From Streptomyces gelaticus (GTDB lineage: Bacteria; Actinomycetota; Actinomycetes; Streptomycetales; Streptomycetaceae), in assembly GCF_014649535.1 (NCBI RefSeq), contig NZ_BMTF01000005.1:231475-295474 (forward strand): a DNA stretch of 64,000 nt, in the 5' to 3' direction. Below are positions 34,307-43,551 of this stretch, one piece after another (positions within the stretch are counted from its first letter, which is position 1; every line of letters starts with the position of its first letter). The translations under genes were made by a program, and so were the position numbers. The notes beneath the pieces were generated by a model. The model saw nothing but the letters and a program-made list of their open reading frames with translations, ran no database searches and was not told where the DNA came from.

Positions 34307-36594
34307 CAGAAGGCCGCCTTCGGGGAGCGGCGCCGGCGCCGCGCGACGGCCGCCGCTGCGGCGGGCTGCCAGCGGCGCAGGCGGAGGCTGCTGAGGACGA
34401 CGAGGACCGAACTGAGGGACATCGCGGCAGCGGCGAGCATCGGATTGAGCAGGCCCACCATGGCGAGCGGGATGGTGACGACGTTGTAGCCGAAGGCCCA
34501 CAGCAGGTTGCCTCGGATGGTGGCGAGGGTGCGGCGGGCGAGGCGTACGGCGTCGGCGAGGGCTTCGATGTCGTCGCGGACGAGGGTGACGTCGGCGGCG
34601 CCGATGGCGACATCGGTGCCGGTGCCCATCGCGATGCCGAGGTCGGCCCCGGCGAGCGCCGCCGCGTCGTTGACGCCGTCCCCGACGACCGCGACCCGCT
34701 TCCCCTCCGCGCGCAGCGCGCGGACCAGCTCCGCTTTGCGTTCGGGGGTGCAGCGGGAGTACGTCTCGTCGATGCCGAGTGCGGTGGCGACGGCCCGCGC
34801 GGGCTCCTCCCGGTCCCCGGTGGCGAGGACGGGGTGCACGCCGAGGCGGCGGAGCCGGTCCACGGCGTGGTAGCTGCCGGGGCGTACGACGTCGCCGAGC
34901 GCGAGGACGGCCTCGGGCCGCCCGTCGACCCGTACCAGGACAGGGGTGTGGGCGGCTTCCAGGGCGGTGGCGAGGGCCGCGCCCAGCTCCTCGGGCAGCT
35001 CGCCCTCGGGGGCGCCGACCTCCACGAGCCGCCCGTCCACGTGTCCGCGCACGCCGTTGCCGGGCGTCGCGGTGAAACCGCTGAGTGCGCCGGGCCGTAC
35101 CGCGCCCTCGGCGAGGGAGCGCTCGGCGTGGAGAACGAGGGCGCGGCCGAGCGGATGCTCGGATCCGGTCTCGACGGTCGCCGCGAGCCGCAGCACCTCC
35201 TGCGCGCCGGGGCCTTCCGAGCGCGCGGTGAGGGCGGTGACGGTGAGGTGCCCGGAGGTGAGGGTGCCGGTCTTGTCGAGCACGACGGTGTCGATCTGCC
35301 GGAGGGCTTCGAGGGCTTGCGGTCCCTTGACGAGGATGCCGAGCTGGGCACCTCGGCCGGTGGCCGCCATGAGAGCTGTGGGGGTCGCGAGCCCGAGCGC
35401 GCACGGGCAGGCGACGACGAGGACGGCGACGCACGCGGTGAAGGCGGGCTGAGGCTCCGCGCCCGCGCCGAGCCAGAAGCCGAGCACGGTGACGGCGAGG
35501 GTGAGGACGACGGGCACGAAGACCCCGGCCACGGTGTCGGCGAGCCGCTGGGCGCGGGCCTTCCCGGCCTGGGCCTCGGTGACGAGGGCCGTGATGCGGG
35601 CGAGCTGGGTGTCGGCGCCGACGGCCGTCGCGCGTACGAGCAGGAGCCCGCCCGCGTTGACCGAGCCGCCCGTGACGGCGGAGCCGGCCGCGACCTCCAC
35701 GGGCCGCGTCTCGCCGGTCACGAGGGACAGGTCCACGGCGGACGTGCCCTCCACGACCTCGCCGTCCGTCGCGACACGTTCCCCGGGCCGTACGAGGAAG
35801 ACCTGGCCCACCGCGAGGCGCGCGGCCGGGACGGTACGCTCCACGGCCCCGTCCCGTACCGTCACCTCCTTCACGCCGAGCTCGGCGAGCGCGCGCAGGG
35901 CGGCCGAGGTGCCGCGCCGGGCGCGGGCCTCCAGGTGGCGGCCGAGGAGGACGAAGAGCGGGACGCCGACCGCTGCTTCGAGATAGACGTGCGCCATTGC
36001 GTCCGAGACGGTGGGCAGCAGTGTGAAGGGCATCCGCATGCCGGGGTCACCGGCGCCGCCGAGGAAGAGCGCGTACGAGGACCAGCCGAAGGAGGCGACG
36101 ACGCCGAGCGAGACGAGCGTGTCCATCGTCGCCGTGCCGTGCCGCAGCCCGCGCCAGGCCCGCTCATGGAAGGGCCAGGCGCTCCAGAAGGCGACGGGCG
36201 CGGCGAGCACGAAGCACAGCCACTGCCAGTTGCGGAACTGGAGCGAGGGCACCATCGACAGGACGAGGACGGGGACGGTGAGGAGCGCGGTCACCAGCAG
36301 CCGCTGCGGGGCGCCGGGCTCGGTCTCCTCGTCCTCCTGTTCTTCCCCGGACGCGGGCGGCTCGGGGAGGCGGGCGGTGTAACCGGCCTTCTCGACGGTG
36401 GCGAGGAGCGCGTCCGTACCGAGATCCGCCGGGTGCTCGACGCGGGCCGTGCCGGTCGCGAGATTGACGGTGGCGCGCACGCCCTCCAGGGCACCGAGCT
36501 TCTTCTCGACCCTGCGCACGCAGGCCGCGCACGTCATGCCGCCGACGACGAGATCGGTCGTGGCGACGGCGCGCGAAGCGGTCTGATGGCCCAT
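34306..36594 (-). CDS. copA: Copper-translocating P1B-type ATPase
   Basis: A 762-residue heavy-metal ATPase. There is one N-terminal heavy-metal-associated domain with GMTCAAC (Cys22, Cys25), eight membrane segments, the transport motif CPC (Cys396-Pro-Cys398), the phosphorylation site DKTGTLT (Asp440), the SEHPLGRA histidine motif and the hinge GDGVNDAAAL. CPC with these helices marks a Cu(I) exporter. It starts TGATG-coupled to the small gene at 36594 and ends coupled to the PCu(A)C gene, forming one operon. Confidence 0.94.
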   Translation of the reverse strand: MGHQTASRAVATTDLVVGGMTCAACVRRVEKKLGALEGVRATVNLATGTARVEHPADLGTDALLATVEKAGYTARLPEPPASGEEQEDEETEPGAPQRLLVTALLTVPVLVLSMVPSLQFRNWQWLCFVLAAPVAFWSAWPFHERAWRGLRHGTATMDTLVSLGVVASFGWSSYALFLGGAGDPGMRMPFTLLPTVSDAMAHVYLEAAVGVPLFVLLGRHLEARARRGTSAALRALAELGVKEVTVRDGAVERTVPAARLAVGQVFLVRPGERVATDGEVVEGTSAVDLSLVTGETRPVEVAAGSAVTGGSVNAGGLLLVRATAVGADTQLARITALVTEAQAGKARAQRLADTVAGVFVPVVLTLAVTVLGFWLGAGAEPQPAFTACVAVLVVACPCALGLATPTALMAATGRGAQLGILVKGPQALEALRQIDTVVLDKTGTLTSGHLTVTALTARSEGPGAQEVLRLAATVETGSEHPLGRALVLHAERSLAEGAVRPGALSGFTATPGNGVRGHVDGRLVEVGAPEGELPEELGAALATALEAAHTPVLVRVDGRPEAVLALGDVVRPGSYHAVDRLRRLGVHPVLATGDREEPARAVATALGIDETYSRCTPERKAELVRALRAEGKRVAVVGDGVNDAAALAGADLGIAMGTGTDVAIGAADVTLVRDDIEALADAVRLARRTLATIRGNLLWAFGYNVVTIPLAMVGLLNPMLAAAAMSLSSVLVVLSSLRLRRWQPAAAAAVARRRRRSPKAAF

Positions 36595-36812
36595 CAGTGA
36601 TCCATCCCGCTCATGCCGCCCATGTCGTGCGGGACGGAGTCGTCGTCCTGGTCCGGGACCCCGCGCATGTCGGGGGCGACGGGCCCGGCGAGATGACCCA
36701 CCCCGTACGAGACGGCGAAGAGCGCGACGAGCAGAAGCAGGAAACCCCCGAGCAGCGCGTACGGCACGGGGGTGGAACGCCGTCCGGCGGAAGGCGTCAC
36801 CGAGTGGTCCAT
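36594..36812 (-). CDS. Small membrane protein with Met/His-rich tail
   Basis: A 72-residue protein with one transmembrane helix (about residues 17-40, YALLGGFLLLLVALFAVSYG) and an outside tail ending in SVPHDMGGMSGMDH. The tail resembles the repeat unit of the protein at 32806 and may bind copper. It is first of the TGATG-coupled run small protein-copA-PCu(A)C. It is too small for family assignment; a role in copper delivery to or from the ATPase is inferred. Confidence 0.8.
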   Translation of the reverse strand: MDHSVTPSAGRRSTPVPYALLGGFLLLLVALFAVSYGVGHLAGPVAPDMRGVPDQDDDSVPHDMGGMSGMDH

Positions 36813-37016
36813 GAGTCAGGCTCCGGCGAGAGTGCGGGTCGTACGGTCCAGAGGTCGGCCGGACCGGGCCGCGAGTTCCCCCACACCCCGGGTGACGTGC
36901 ATCACATAACGGACACCTGTCACGCGCGTCCCAGGAGCATCACGCCCCCAGGACGCGCGCCCGGCGCCCGGGACCGCACGGGCCGAGGCCGGTTCCGCCG
37001 GCGCCGACCCCGCGGG

Positions 37017-37676
37017 TCACACCATCACGACGAACATCACCGCCATGCCCAGCGCCATCAGCCCGTGACAGCCCAGGTCCCACGCGGCGTGCACCGCGCC
37101 GCCCGACGACGCGCCGCTCGCCGTGCGGGGCGCGAGGCGGCCCGTGTCGAAGCCCTTCGCGAGCCACCACAGCGCGAGCGCCAGCAGGACGAGGGCGAGC
37201 AGCCCCGCGCTCCAGCGGTCGCCGGTGCCGCCGAGCGTCATCGTCGCGATCGCTCCCGGGGCCGACATGTCCATCCCGGGCATGTCGTGCGCGTGGCCCC
37301 CGCCCGTCGCGCTCATGGACATGCCCGAGGACATCGCGGCGACCATCCACGCCATCGCTCCGGTCATCACGGCGTGCGGCAGCGCGCTCACGAGGGTGCG
37401 CGCCCGGGATTCGGGTCCGCTCGGCAGAGCGAGGGCGATCAGCACGAACCAGACCGCCGCGGCGGAGAAGAAGACCACCTGCGGCGTGCCGGGCAGGTCC
37501 ATGCCCCAGGGCCAGGACATCGCGAACATGGCGAGGGCCATGACCGCGTGCAGACCGTGGGCGAGCCGCGCGGTCCACGGCTGGGAGCGGGCCGCGAGGG
37601 CGCGCCACAGGCCGTAGGCGGCGAGGGCGCAGAAGAGCAGCGTCAGAATCCAGCGCAGCCCGGTGGCGGCGATCAT
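37017..37676 (-). CDS. DUF5134-type membrane protein
   Basis: A 219-residue protein with five to six hydrophobic helices beginning at the N-terminus (RWILTLLFCALAAYGLWRAL). A Met/His-rich loop (MSSGMSMSATGGGHAHDMPG, then MDMS) lies in the middle, and the end reads CHGLMALGMAVMFVVMV. The arrangement fits DUF5134 proteins found beside PepSY and copper genes in Streptomyces. Its ATG overlaps the PepSY stop (ATGA). Copper binding through Met/His residues is inferred. Confidence 0.85.
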   Translation of the reverse strand: MIAATGLRWILTLLFCALAAYGLWRALAARSQPWTARLAHGLHAVMALAMFAMSWPWGMDLPGTPQVVFFSAAAVWFVLIALALPSGPESRARTLVSALPHAVMTGAMAWMVAAMSSGMSMSATGGGHAHDMPGMDMSAPGAIATMTLGGTGDRWSAGLLALVLLALALWWLAKGFDTGRLAPRTASGASSGGAVHAAWDLGCHGLMALGMAVMFVVMV

Positions 37677-39169
37677 CGGGCCATCTCCTTCGGTGTCTCG
37701 TCGCGCGCTTGCGTGTGCGCGCGCTCGTGTCGGCGTGCCTGCGCGACCGCCAGGTCCCCGAGCAGGAAGCAGACCAGGGGCAGCCCGAACAACGGCAGGT
37801 AGTAGGCGAGGACGGCGGCCACGACGACGAGCGGCGCCATGACCCTGCCCGGCACCCGGCGCCAGGCTCCCCGCGCCGGCGGGCGGCCGAACCGCCTGCC
37901 GCCCGCCCGGGTGGGCCTGCGCAGCCACCACATCCGGTAGCCCCAGAAGAGCATCCCGATGAGCGCGACGGCGATGAGCGCGAGGACGATCTGGTTGGCG
38001 AGACCGAAGAGCAGGCCCATGTGGGCGTCGATGCCCCAGCGGGTGAGCTTGGCGAGGACGGGGAAGTCGTCGAAGAGCAGCTTGTCCGTGACCTTGCCGG
38101 TGGCCGGGTCGATCGCGATCGAGTCCTGCTGCTCCGGCCATTGCCGCGTGTTCTCGCGGACGACGTACGCGCTCTTGGTGTCCGCGGGCGGGCTGACGAC
38201 GAGTTTGCCGCGCAGCCCCTCGGAGCGGGCGATGCGGACGGCTTCATCGAGGTCGACCTTCGCGGCGGCATCCGCGGAGGAGGCGCCCGAGTGCGCCCCC
38301 GCCGGGCCGTCGCCGTGCGTGCCGTGACCGAGGGCCGAGGAGACGGAGGGCGTCGCACCGCCCAGCGAGTCCTGGATCCTGCCGATGTTCGCGCCCGCGT
38401 GCGCCGACCAGGTCAGCCCGGTTGCCGAGAGCGCGAGGAAGCCGATCGACACCCACAGCCCGACAGCCCCGTGCCAGGACAGCGTGCGCCCGCGCCCCTT
38501 CGGGCCCCGGCGCGGCACGAACAGCTTGCGCAGCCGCTCCCGGCCGCGCGGCGCCCCGAGCCACAGCACGAGCCCGCCGAGCACCTCGACCCACAGCCAG
38601 CTCGCGGCGATCTCGCTGTAGTTGCGGCCGAAGTCGCCGAGGTGCAGGGTGCGGTGCAGGCTGTCGAACCAGGACCGCACGGGCAGCCACTCGCCGTAGG
38701 TACGCAGCGTGCCGCGCACCTTTGCGTCGTACGGATCGACGAAGGCGGTCTGTGTGTAGCCCTCGGGCAGTCCCTCGACGTCGAAGGTGACCCGGGTCGT
38801 GTCGCTGTCCCCCGCACCCTTGGTGACGGAGACGAGCCGCCCGCCGGGTATCGCCTCGCGGGCGGCGTCCACCTGAGCGTCGAGCGGCTTCGGCTCGCCG
38901 TGCGGGGTGACCTGCAGCTCGTGGCGGTAGACGACGGACTCGATCTGCGGGGTGAACGTGTAGAGCAGCCCGGTAACAGCCGCGACGAGCAGGAACGGCC
39001 CGATGAGGATGCCCGCGTAGAAGTGCAGGCGGAGCAGGAGGGGGCGCAGCCCGCTCCAGGTGCCGCCGCCGTCGGCCCGCTCGGAACGGGTGAGGTCCTC
39101 GACCGGGTCGGTCTCCTCGGCTGAGCGCTGCCGGGGCGGTGGTGACGCGGCAGGCGTGGTCTCGGTCAT
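37673..39169 (-). CDS. PepSY-domain membrane protein
   Basis: A 498-residue protein from ATG at 39169 behind GAGGAAG. It has the PepSY_TM layout: first helix (LRLHFYAGILIGPFLLVAAV), an outer PepSY domain, a second helix region (WLWVEVLGGLVLWLG), then SWHGAVGLWVSIGFLALSAT, another outer domain with a short His segment (GHGTHGDGPAGAH), and two C-terminal helices (RWGIDAHMGLLFGLANQIVL and following). Family members are linked to metal or siderophore reduction. It is the first gene of the copper-side transcript. Confidence 0.9.
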   Translation of the reverse strand: MTETTPAASPPPRQRSAEETDPVEDLTRSERADGGGTWSGLRPLLLRLHFYAGILIGPFLLVAAVTGLLYTFTPQIESVVYRHELQVTPHGEPKPLDAQVDAAREAIPGGRLVSVTKGAGDSDTTRVTFDVEGLPEGYTQTAFVDPYDAKVRGTLRTYGEWLPVRSWFDSLHRTLHLGDFGRNYSEIAASWLWVEVLGGLVLWLGAPRGRERLRKLFVPRRGPKGRGRTLSWHGAVGLWVSIGFLALSATGLTWSAHAGANIGRIQDSLGGATPSVSSALGHGTHGDGPAGAHSGASSADAAAKVDLDEAVRIARSEGLRGKLVVSPPADTKSAYVVRENTRQWPEQQDSIAIDPATGKVTDKLLFDDFPVLAKLTRWGIDAHMGLLFGLANQIVLALIAVALIGMLFWGYRMWWLRRPTRAGGRRFGRPPARGAWRRVPGRVMAPLVVVAAVLAYYLPLFGLPLVCFLLGDLAVAQARRHERAHTQARDETPKEMAR

Positions 39170-39454
39170 CGGTTCTTCCTCATACGTGGACCGGTGGGGA
39201 CGGTGACGTACAGGGAGTCGGTGCGAGAGGTGCGCGAGTTCCCGTACGCGGGGTGTGACGCCGATCGCAGGGGGTGCACGGCGCCGCCGCGCGTCCGGAC
39301 GGACCCGCACGGGCTTCCCCACGCCCACCGCGCCGGGTGGTCGCCTGCGTCACGTACGTCACACCGATGACCGCCGGGAACTCACCCGCCCCCGCCCCCG
39401 ACTCCTGCAACAGCGCCTCGACACGCCCCACTTGATCACCGAGGAGATACCCCC

Positions 39455-40504
39455 ATGCCGACACCCAGGCCGACAGCCGCCGCCCTCGCCGCCCTCCTGT
39501 GCCTCGCCGCAGCCGGCTGCTCCGGCTCGGACTCCGGCTCCGGCGGCAAGAAGACCGACGCCGCCGAAAAGACGTCCCCCGCCGCGCAGGGCGAGTACCC
39601 CGTCACTCTCAAGAACTGCGGGCTGAACCAGAAGTTCGACCGGGCCCCCAGCCGGGTCGTCGTGATGAACGGGGCCTCGGTCGCCGAGGTGTCCACGCTG
39701 CTCGCCCTCGGCCAGGGGGACCGGATCGTCTCCAACCAGCAGTCCTACGGCATGTCCGAAGTCCCCGGGCGCGCCGAGGAGATAAAGAAGCTGCCCACCG
39801 GCGGGGTGAAGCCGAACGACGCCTACGACATCCCGCGCGAGGCCATGATCGGTCTGCGGCCCGACCTCGTGCTCTCCAACATGTCCTACGGCTTCGACGC
39901 CAAGAACGGCTTCGCCACTCGCGAGCAGCTCCAGGAGGCCGGGGCGCGTACCTACATCTCGCCCGAGGGCTGCGGCCAGGACATCCTGAACACGACGATC
40001 GACGACAGCTACACACTGCTGCGGGACATGGGCAGGATCTTCGGTGTCGAGGACAGGGCCGAGAAGCTCATCGCCACCGAACGGCGGAACATCGCCGACG
40101 TGGCGGAGAAGGTCGGCGACGCGAAGAAGCCGAAGGTCATGGTCATCTTCTCCAACATGACCATGGGCAGCAACGACTTCAGTTCCATCGCCGCCCACGG
40201 CATCTACAACGACATCCTCGCCAAGGCCGGCGGCGGCAATGCCTTCGCGAGCGCGTCGAAGACCTCCTTCGCCGATCTCAGCAAGGAGAAGGTCGCCGCC
40301 ACCGACGTGGACGCCCTCGTGGTCGTCAGCTACAACGACCCGGACCCGACCGCGTACGCGAAGAAGCTGCTCAAGGAGTTCCCCCAGTGGTCCGCGGCCA
40401 AGAAGAACAAGTTCGTGGTGCTCTCCGACTCGATGTACCTCGGCCCCAGCAACGACGTGGCGGTCGAGAAGATCGCCAGGATGCTGCACCCCGAAGCCTT
40501 CTGA
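39455..40504 (+). CDS. ABC-transporter substrate-binding lipoprotein (metal-chelate type)
   Basis: A 349-residue protein with a lipoprotein signal peptide (lipobox LAAAGC, Cys22) and a class III (FhuD/BtuF-like) periplasmic-binding fold: PSRVVVMNGASVAEVSTLLA, REAMIGLRPDLVLSNMSYG and a late DVDALVVVSYNDPD. Such proteins capture siderophores, heme, cobalamin or F420-0-like compounds; which one is not evident. The following permease and ATPase genes overlap it, forming a complete importer. It is divergent from the PepSY gene across 285 bases. Confidence 0.9.
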   Translation: MPTPRPTAAALAALLCLAAAGCSGSDSGSGGKKTDAAEKTSPAAQGEYPVTLKNCGLNQKFDRAPSRVVVMNGASVAEVSTLLALGQGDRIVSNQQSYGMSEVPGRAEEIKKLPTGGVKPNDAYDIPREAMIGLRPDLVLSNMSYGFDAKNGFATREQLQEAGARTYISPEGCGQDILNTTIDDSYTLLRDMGRIFGVEDRAEKLIATERRNIADVAEKVGDAKKPKVMVIFSNMTMGSNDFSSIAAHGIYNDILAKAGGGNAFASASKTSFADLSKEKVAATDVDALVVVSYNDPDPTAYAKKLLKEFPQWSAAKKNKFVVLSDSMYLGPSNDVAVEKIARMLHPEAF

Positions 40505-41526
40505 GCCGCTTCCCGCTGTGGGCCTGCGTGCTCGTGCTCACCGCCGCGCTGCTGGTCTCGATGGTCCTCGCCATCGGCATCGGCGCGGTCGACGTGCCGG
40601 TCGGTGACGTGTGGACGGTCCTGGTCCACCACGTCACCGGCCGGGGACCCGTGGACGATGTCGCCCTCGACCAGATCGTCTGGCAGTTCCGCACCCCCCG
40701 TGTCGTCCTCGCAGCGGTCGTGGGGGCGGGACTCGCCGTCTGCGGCGCCGTCCTCCAGACCCTCGTCTCCAACCCGCTCGCCGATCCCACGGTCCTCGGC
40801 TTCTCGCACGGAGCATCGCTGGGCGCGGTCCTCGTGATCACGCTCGGCGGGGCGGGGCTCGGCGGACTCGGCGTCTCCGGGGCGGCGTTCGTGGGCGCGC
40901 TGCTGGCGGGGACGCTGGTCTTCGCGCTCGGACAACGCAGGGGACGGCTCGCGCCCACGCGGCTCGTGCTCGCCGGGGTCGCGGTCGGCTATGTGCTGCT
41001 CGCGGCGACGAGCTTCGTGCAACTGCGGGCAACGCCCAACGAGTTGCGCGGCGTCATGTTCTGGATGCTGGGCAGCGTCTCCGGCGCACGCTGGGGCCAA
41101 CTGCCCACCGTCACCGTCGTGGTGGTGCTCGGGGCGACGCTGCTCGCCTTCCTCGGGCGGCGTATGAACGCGCTGCTCGCCGGGGACGAGTCGGCGACGT
41201 CGCTCGGCGTGGACGTGCACCGCACTCGTGCGGTGCTGCTCGTGGTGAGCGCACTTTTGACCGGAACCCTCACCGCCGTCGCGGGCGGCATCGGCTTCGT
41301 CGGCCTGATGATCCCGCACCTGGTACGGCTCGCCCTCGGTGCGGACCACCGCAGGCTGCTCCCGCTGAGCGCACTGCTCGGGGCCGTCTACCTCGTACTG
41401 GTCGACCTGCTCTCCCGTACCGTCGACCGGCCCAACGAGCTGCCGTTGGGCATCCTCACCGCACTGCTCGGCGCACCGTTCTTCCTCTGGCTGCTGCGCC
41501 GCAACAGGGGGCTCGACACCGCATGA
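40501..41526 (+). CDS. FecCD-family ABC permease
   Basis: A hydrophobic permease of about 341 residues with the FecCD/BtuC signatures RTPRVVLAAVVGAGLAVCGA, NPLADPTVLGFSHGASLGAV and GGIGFVGLMIPHLVRLALGA. The natural start is unclear. The frame begins right at the preceding stop as CTGA (40501), where only a non-standard CTG start would fit; the first standard codon is GTG at 40528, which already lies within the first helix. It pairs with the overlapping ATPase gene. Confidence 0.88.
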   Translation: MSRFPLWACVLVLTAALLVSMVLAIGIGAVDVPVGDVWTVLVHHVTGRGPVDDVALDQIVWQFRTPRVVLAAVVGAGLAVCGAVLQTLVSNPLADPTVLGFSHGASLGAVLVITLGGAGLGGLGVSGAAFVGALLAGTLVFALGQRRGRLAPTRLVLAGVAVGYVLLAATSFVQLRATPNELRGVMFWMLGSVSGARWGQLPTVTVVVVLGATLLAFLGRRMNALLAGDESATSLGVDVHRTRAVLLVVSALLTGTLTAVAGGIGFVGLMIPHLVRLALGADHRRLLPLSALLGAVYLVLVDLLSRTVDRPNELPLGILTALLGAPFFLWLLRRNRGLDTA

Positions 41527-42362
41527 GACTCACCGTGGACGGCCTCCACGTCACCCTCGACGGCATTCCGGTCCTGCACGACGTCGGACTCGACGTGTCG
41601 CCGGGCCAGATCGTGGGCCTCGTCGGCCCCAACGGGAGCGGCAAGTCCACCCTGCTGCGGGCCGTCTACCGTTCGCTGCGGCCCGTCGCCGGGGTCGTCG
41701 AGGTGGGCGGGCGGGACGTGTGGCGGCTCTCCTCGCGAGCCGCCGCCCGGCACACCGCTGCCGTCCTCCAGGACGGGGCGGGCGCGGGCGGCCTCACCGT
41801 CGCCGAGACGGTGGCCCTCGGCCGCACCCCGCACCACGGGGTGCTGGGACGCGACGGCGAGAGCGACCGGCGCGCCGTCGCCGGGGCGATGGAGAGCTGC
41901 GGCATCGCGTCGCTCGCCGACCGCGACCTCTCCTCCCTCTCCGGCGGTGAGCGCCAGCGCGTCCTGCTCGCCAGGGCCCTCGCCCAGGCCCCGGAACTCC
42001 TCGTCCTGGACGAACTGACCAACCACCTCGACATCCGGGCCCGGTTCGAACTCCTCGGCCTGATCCGGAACACCGGCGTCACGACCCTCGCCGTGCTGCA
42101 CGACCTCGACCTCGCCGCCCGGCTCTGCGACCGCCTCGTCGTTCTCCACCGCGGCCGTGCCGTCGCCGCGGGCCCGGTTCTCGACGTCCTCACCCCGGAC
42201 CTCCTCCACGAGGTCTTCGGCGTCCGCGCCCGCACCGAACGACACCCGGACGGCGTCATCCGGATCACGTACGAGGCGGACCCGCTCGCGGAGGCTCGAA
42301 CCGGGGCGACGCTCAAGGAAGCGGTGGCACAGGCTGCCCGAGAAGGGGCACGCGAGCAGTAG
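41523..42362 (+). CDS. ABC-transporter ATP-binding protein (metal-chelate importer)
   Basis: A 279-residue ATPase with Walker A GPNGSGKST, signature motif LSGGERQRV, Walker B LLVLDE and the switch histidine in VLHDLDLA. The D-loop region reads DELTNHLDI, where Leu replaces the usual Pro. The ATG overlaps the permease stop (ATGA). Together with the lipoprotein and permease this completes an FecCDE/BtuCD-like importer. Confidence 0.93.
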   Translation: MRLTVDGLHVTLDGIPVLHDVGLDVSPGQIVGLVGPNGSGKSTLLRAVYRSLRPVAGVVEVGGRDVWRLSSRAAARHTAAVLQDGAGAGGLTVAETVALGRTPHHGVLGRDGESDRRAVAGAMESCGIASLADRDLSSLSGGERQRVLLARALAQAPELLVLDELTNHLDIRARFELLGLIRNTGVTTLAVLHDLDLAARLCDRLVVLHRGRAVAAGPVLDVLTPDLLHEVFGVRARTERHPDGVIRITYEADPLAEARTGATLKEAVAQAAREGAREQ

Positions 42363-42422
42363 CAGAAAGGATCAGGTGGTGCAGAGGTGGTGCACGACGC
42401 TCGGGCAGATCCGGACAACAAG

Positions 42423-42450
42423 AAAGGCCCGGGTCATCGACCTGGGCCTT
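42423..42450. terminator. Hairpin terminator after the ABC importer operon
   Basis: Stem AAGGCCC.GGTC pairs with GACC.GGGCCTT across a 3-base loop (one unpaired base each side). It begins 60 bases after the ATP-binding gene stop, and a tRNA-Gly fragment follows directly. Confidence 0.75.
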
Positions 42451-42455
42451 CGTCG

Positions 42456-42499
42456 TGGAGCGGGTGACGAGAATTGAACTCGCGCTCTGCGCTTGGGAA
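42456..42499 (-). repeat. tRNA-Gly 3'-end fragment (att-like relic 1)
   Basis: 44 bases nearly identical to the 3' half of the intact tRNA-Gly at 60526-60599 (T arm GACGAGAATTGAACTCGCG with one change, then to the anticodon region GCTTGGGAA), in the same orientation. The similarity stops inside the anticodon stem. This is the footprint expected at the far end of an element inserted into a tRNA gene. Confidence 0.8.
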
Positions 42500-42670
42500 T
42501 CAACGCCGCCTGCGAGGCCGGCATGGCCCCTGACCAGGCCAGACGCCAGCGGGGCGACCCGTCCGGGCGTGCACGAGGCACCGTTGTTGACCGCTGGCTG
42601 CCGTGCTGAAGGGCACGGGCGGGGCACAACGGCCGCGGACCGCACTGCCGTCGTACTCGGTGGGGGCGCC

Positions 42671-43102
42671 TCACCGTTCCCGTTCCACCAACTCCTTGAA
42701 GTGCTGGAGGTCGTCCCGTACAAGCCGTTCGATCGCGGCCGCCTGGGCGAATCCCTTCGGCCCGCCGAACGACTCCTTGACGGTGCCTGGGTCGTACTCG
42801 ATCCGGGCCTGGACTCGGGTGTGCTCCCGGTCGATGGGCAGCAGCGAGAAGGTTCCCGCCAGGTCGGGGCCACTCGTGGTCTGCCACTCCATCGTGTGTT
42901 CCTTGCCACGGTCGGTGATCTCGGCTTCGAACTCCTGAACCCGGCCGCCGACATCGACGTCCAGGTGCGTCTGGTGCCCGTCCTCCGAACGAGCCTCGCG
43001 TACTCCTTCGACGAACCGCGGATAGGCCTCCACTCGGTGGAGGCGTTCCCAGGCCTCAGCGATCGGAACATCGACATCGACCTGTTCTTCGAGAGTGCTC
43101 AT
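42671..43102 (-). CDS. SRPBCC-fold (polyketide cyclase/dehydrase-like) protein
   Basis: A 143-residue protein from ATG at 43102 behind GAGGTGG. The sequence follows the START/SRPBCC pattern: VDVDVPIAEAWERLHRVEAY, then FEAEITDRGKEHTMEWQT and a C-terminal helix LVRDDLQHFKELVERER. Proteins of this small kind bind hydrophobic ligands or act as cyclase-like factors; nothing here shows which. It is the first gene of the block between relics 1 and 2. Confidence 0.85.
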   Translation of the reverse strand: MSTLEEQVDVDVPIAEAWERLHRVEAYPRFVEGVREARSEDGHQTHLDVDVGGRVQEFEAEITDRGKEHTMEWQTTSGPDLAGTFSLLPIDREHTRVQARIEYDPGTVKESFGGPKGFAQAAAIERLVRDDLQHFKELVERER

Positions 43103-43251
43103 CGGCCACCTCGCAACTCGGTTCACGGTTTACGGGAACGTATCTTTTGTCGCCCTCCAGAAGGTCGATGGAGGCCGCCGTTGCTGTCCCTGGGCCGGCG
43201 GGCCGGCGCTGTCCGTCCCCGGCGTTCCGGGGCACGGACGCGAGACGGGCT

Positions 43252-43551
43252 TCAGGCGGGTCCGACTCCGAGTTCGCGGCCGCGGTAGAAGCCTTCCTGC
43301 TCCTCGACGACGTATGGGGCCATGGCCTCACGCCGCTGCGTCTCGACCGCGGAGGCCCGCCAGGAGTCGCACGCTTCCTTGGTGTCCCAGAACGACACCC
43401 CGGTGATCTCTTGCCCGTCCTCGGACCAGTACGCGTAGGCGCGGCGCAGCGCCTGCGGGTACTGGTCCGGGCGCCAGGCCCTCTCGAACGCCTCCAACGC
43501 GCCCGGCCTGATGCGGCGTGTCGTCACCCAGACAAAGTGCTCCACCATCAC
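43252..43551 (-). CDS. Antibiotic-biosynthesis-monooxygenase-fold (ABM) protein
   Basis: A 99-residue protein with the dimeric ferredoxin-like ABM pattern: VEHFVWVTTRRIRPGALEAF at the start, QEITGVSFWDTKEACDSWRA in the middle and VVEEQEGFY near the end. Members include small monooxygenases and heme-degrading or stress proteins; many are uncharacterised. It is soluble and 149 bases upstream of the SRPBCC gene on the same strand. Confidence 0.85.
   Translation of the reverse strand: MMVEHFVWVTTRRIRPGALEAFERAWRPDQYPQALRRAYAYWSEDGQEITGVSFWDTKEACDSWRASAVETQRREAMAPYVVEEQEGFYRGRELGVGPA

Larger units (their letters stand above)
42363..42670. other. Intergenic region with terminator and tRNA relic
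   Basis: 308 bases with no gene. It holds the importer's terminator, a 3' fragment of tRNA-Gly (both listed separately) and, further right, the sequence TTGTTGACCGCTG near 42583-42595. Similar sequences also follow the other two tRNA fragments and may be remnants of integrase-binding arms. Confidence 0.6.

Noticed and set aside
39170..39454. Possible riboswitch or metal box between PepSY and importer genes
   Set aside because: No cobalamin-riboswitch core or standard iron/zinc box could be matched; GTGACGTAC-type sequences occur on both sides but are too short to rely on.
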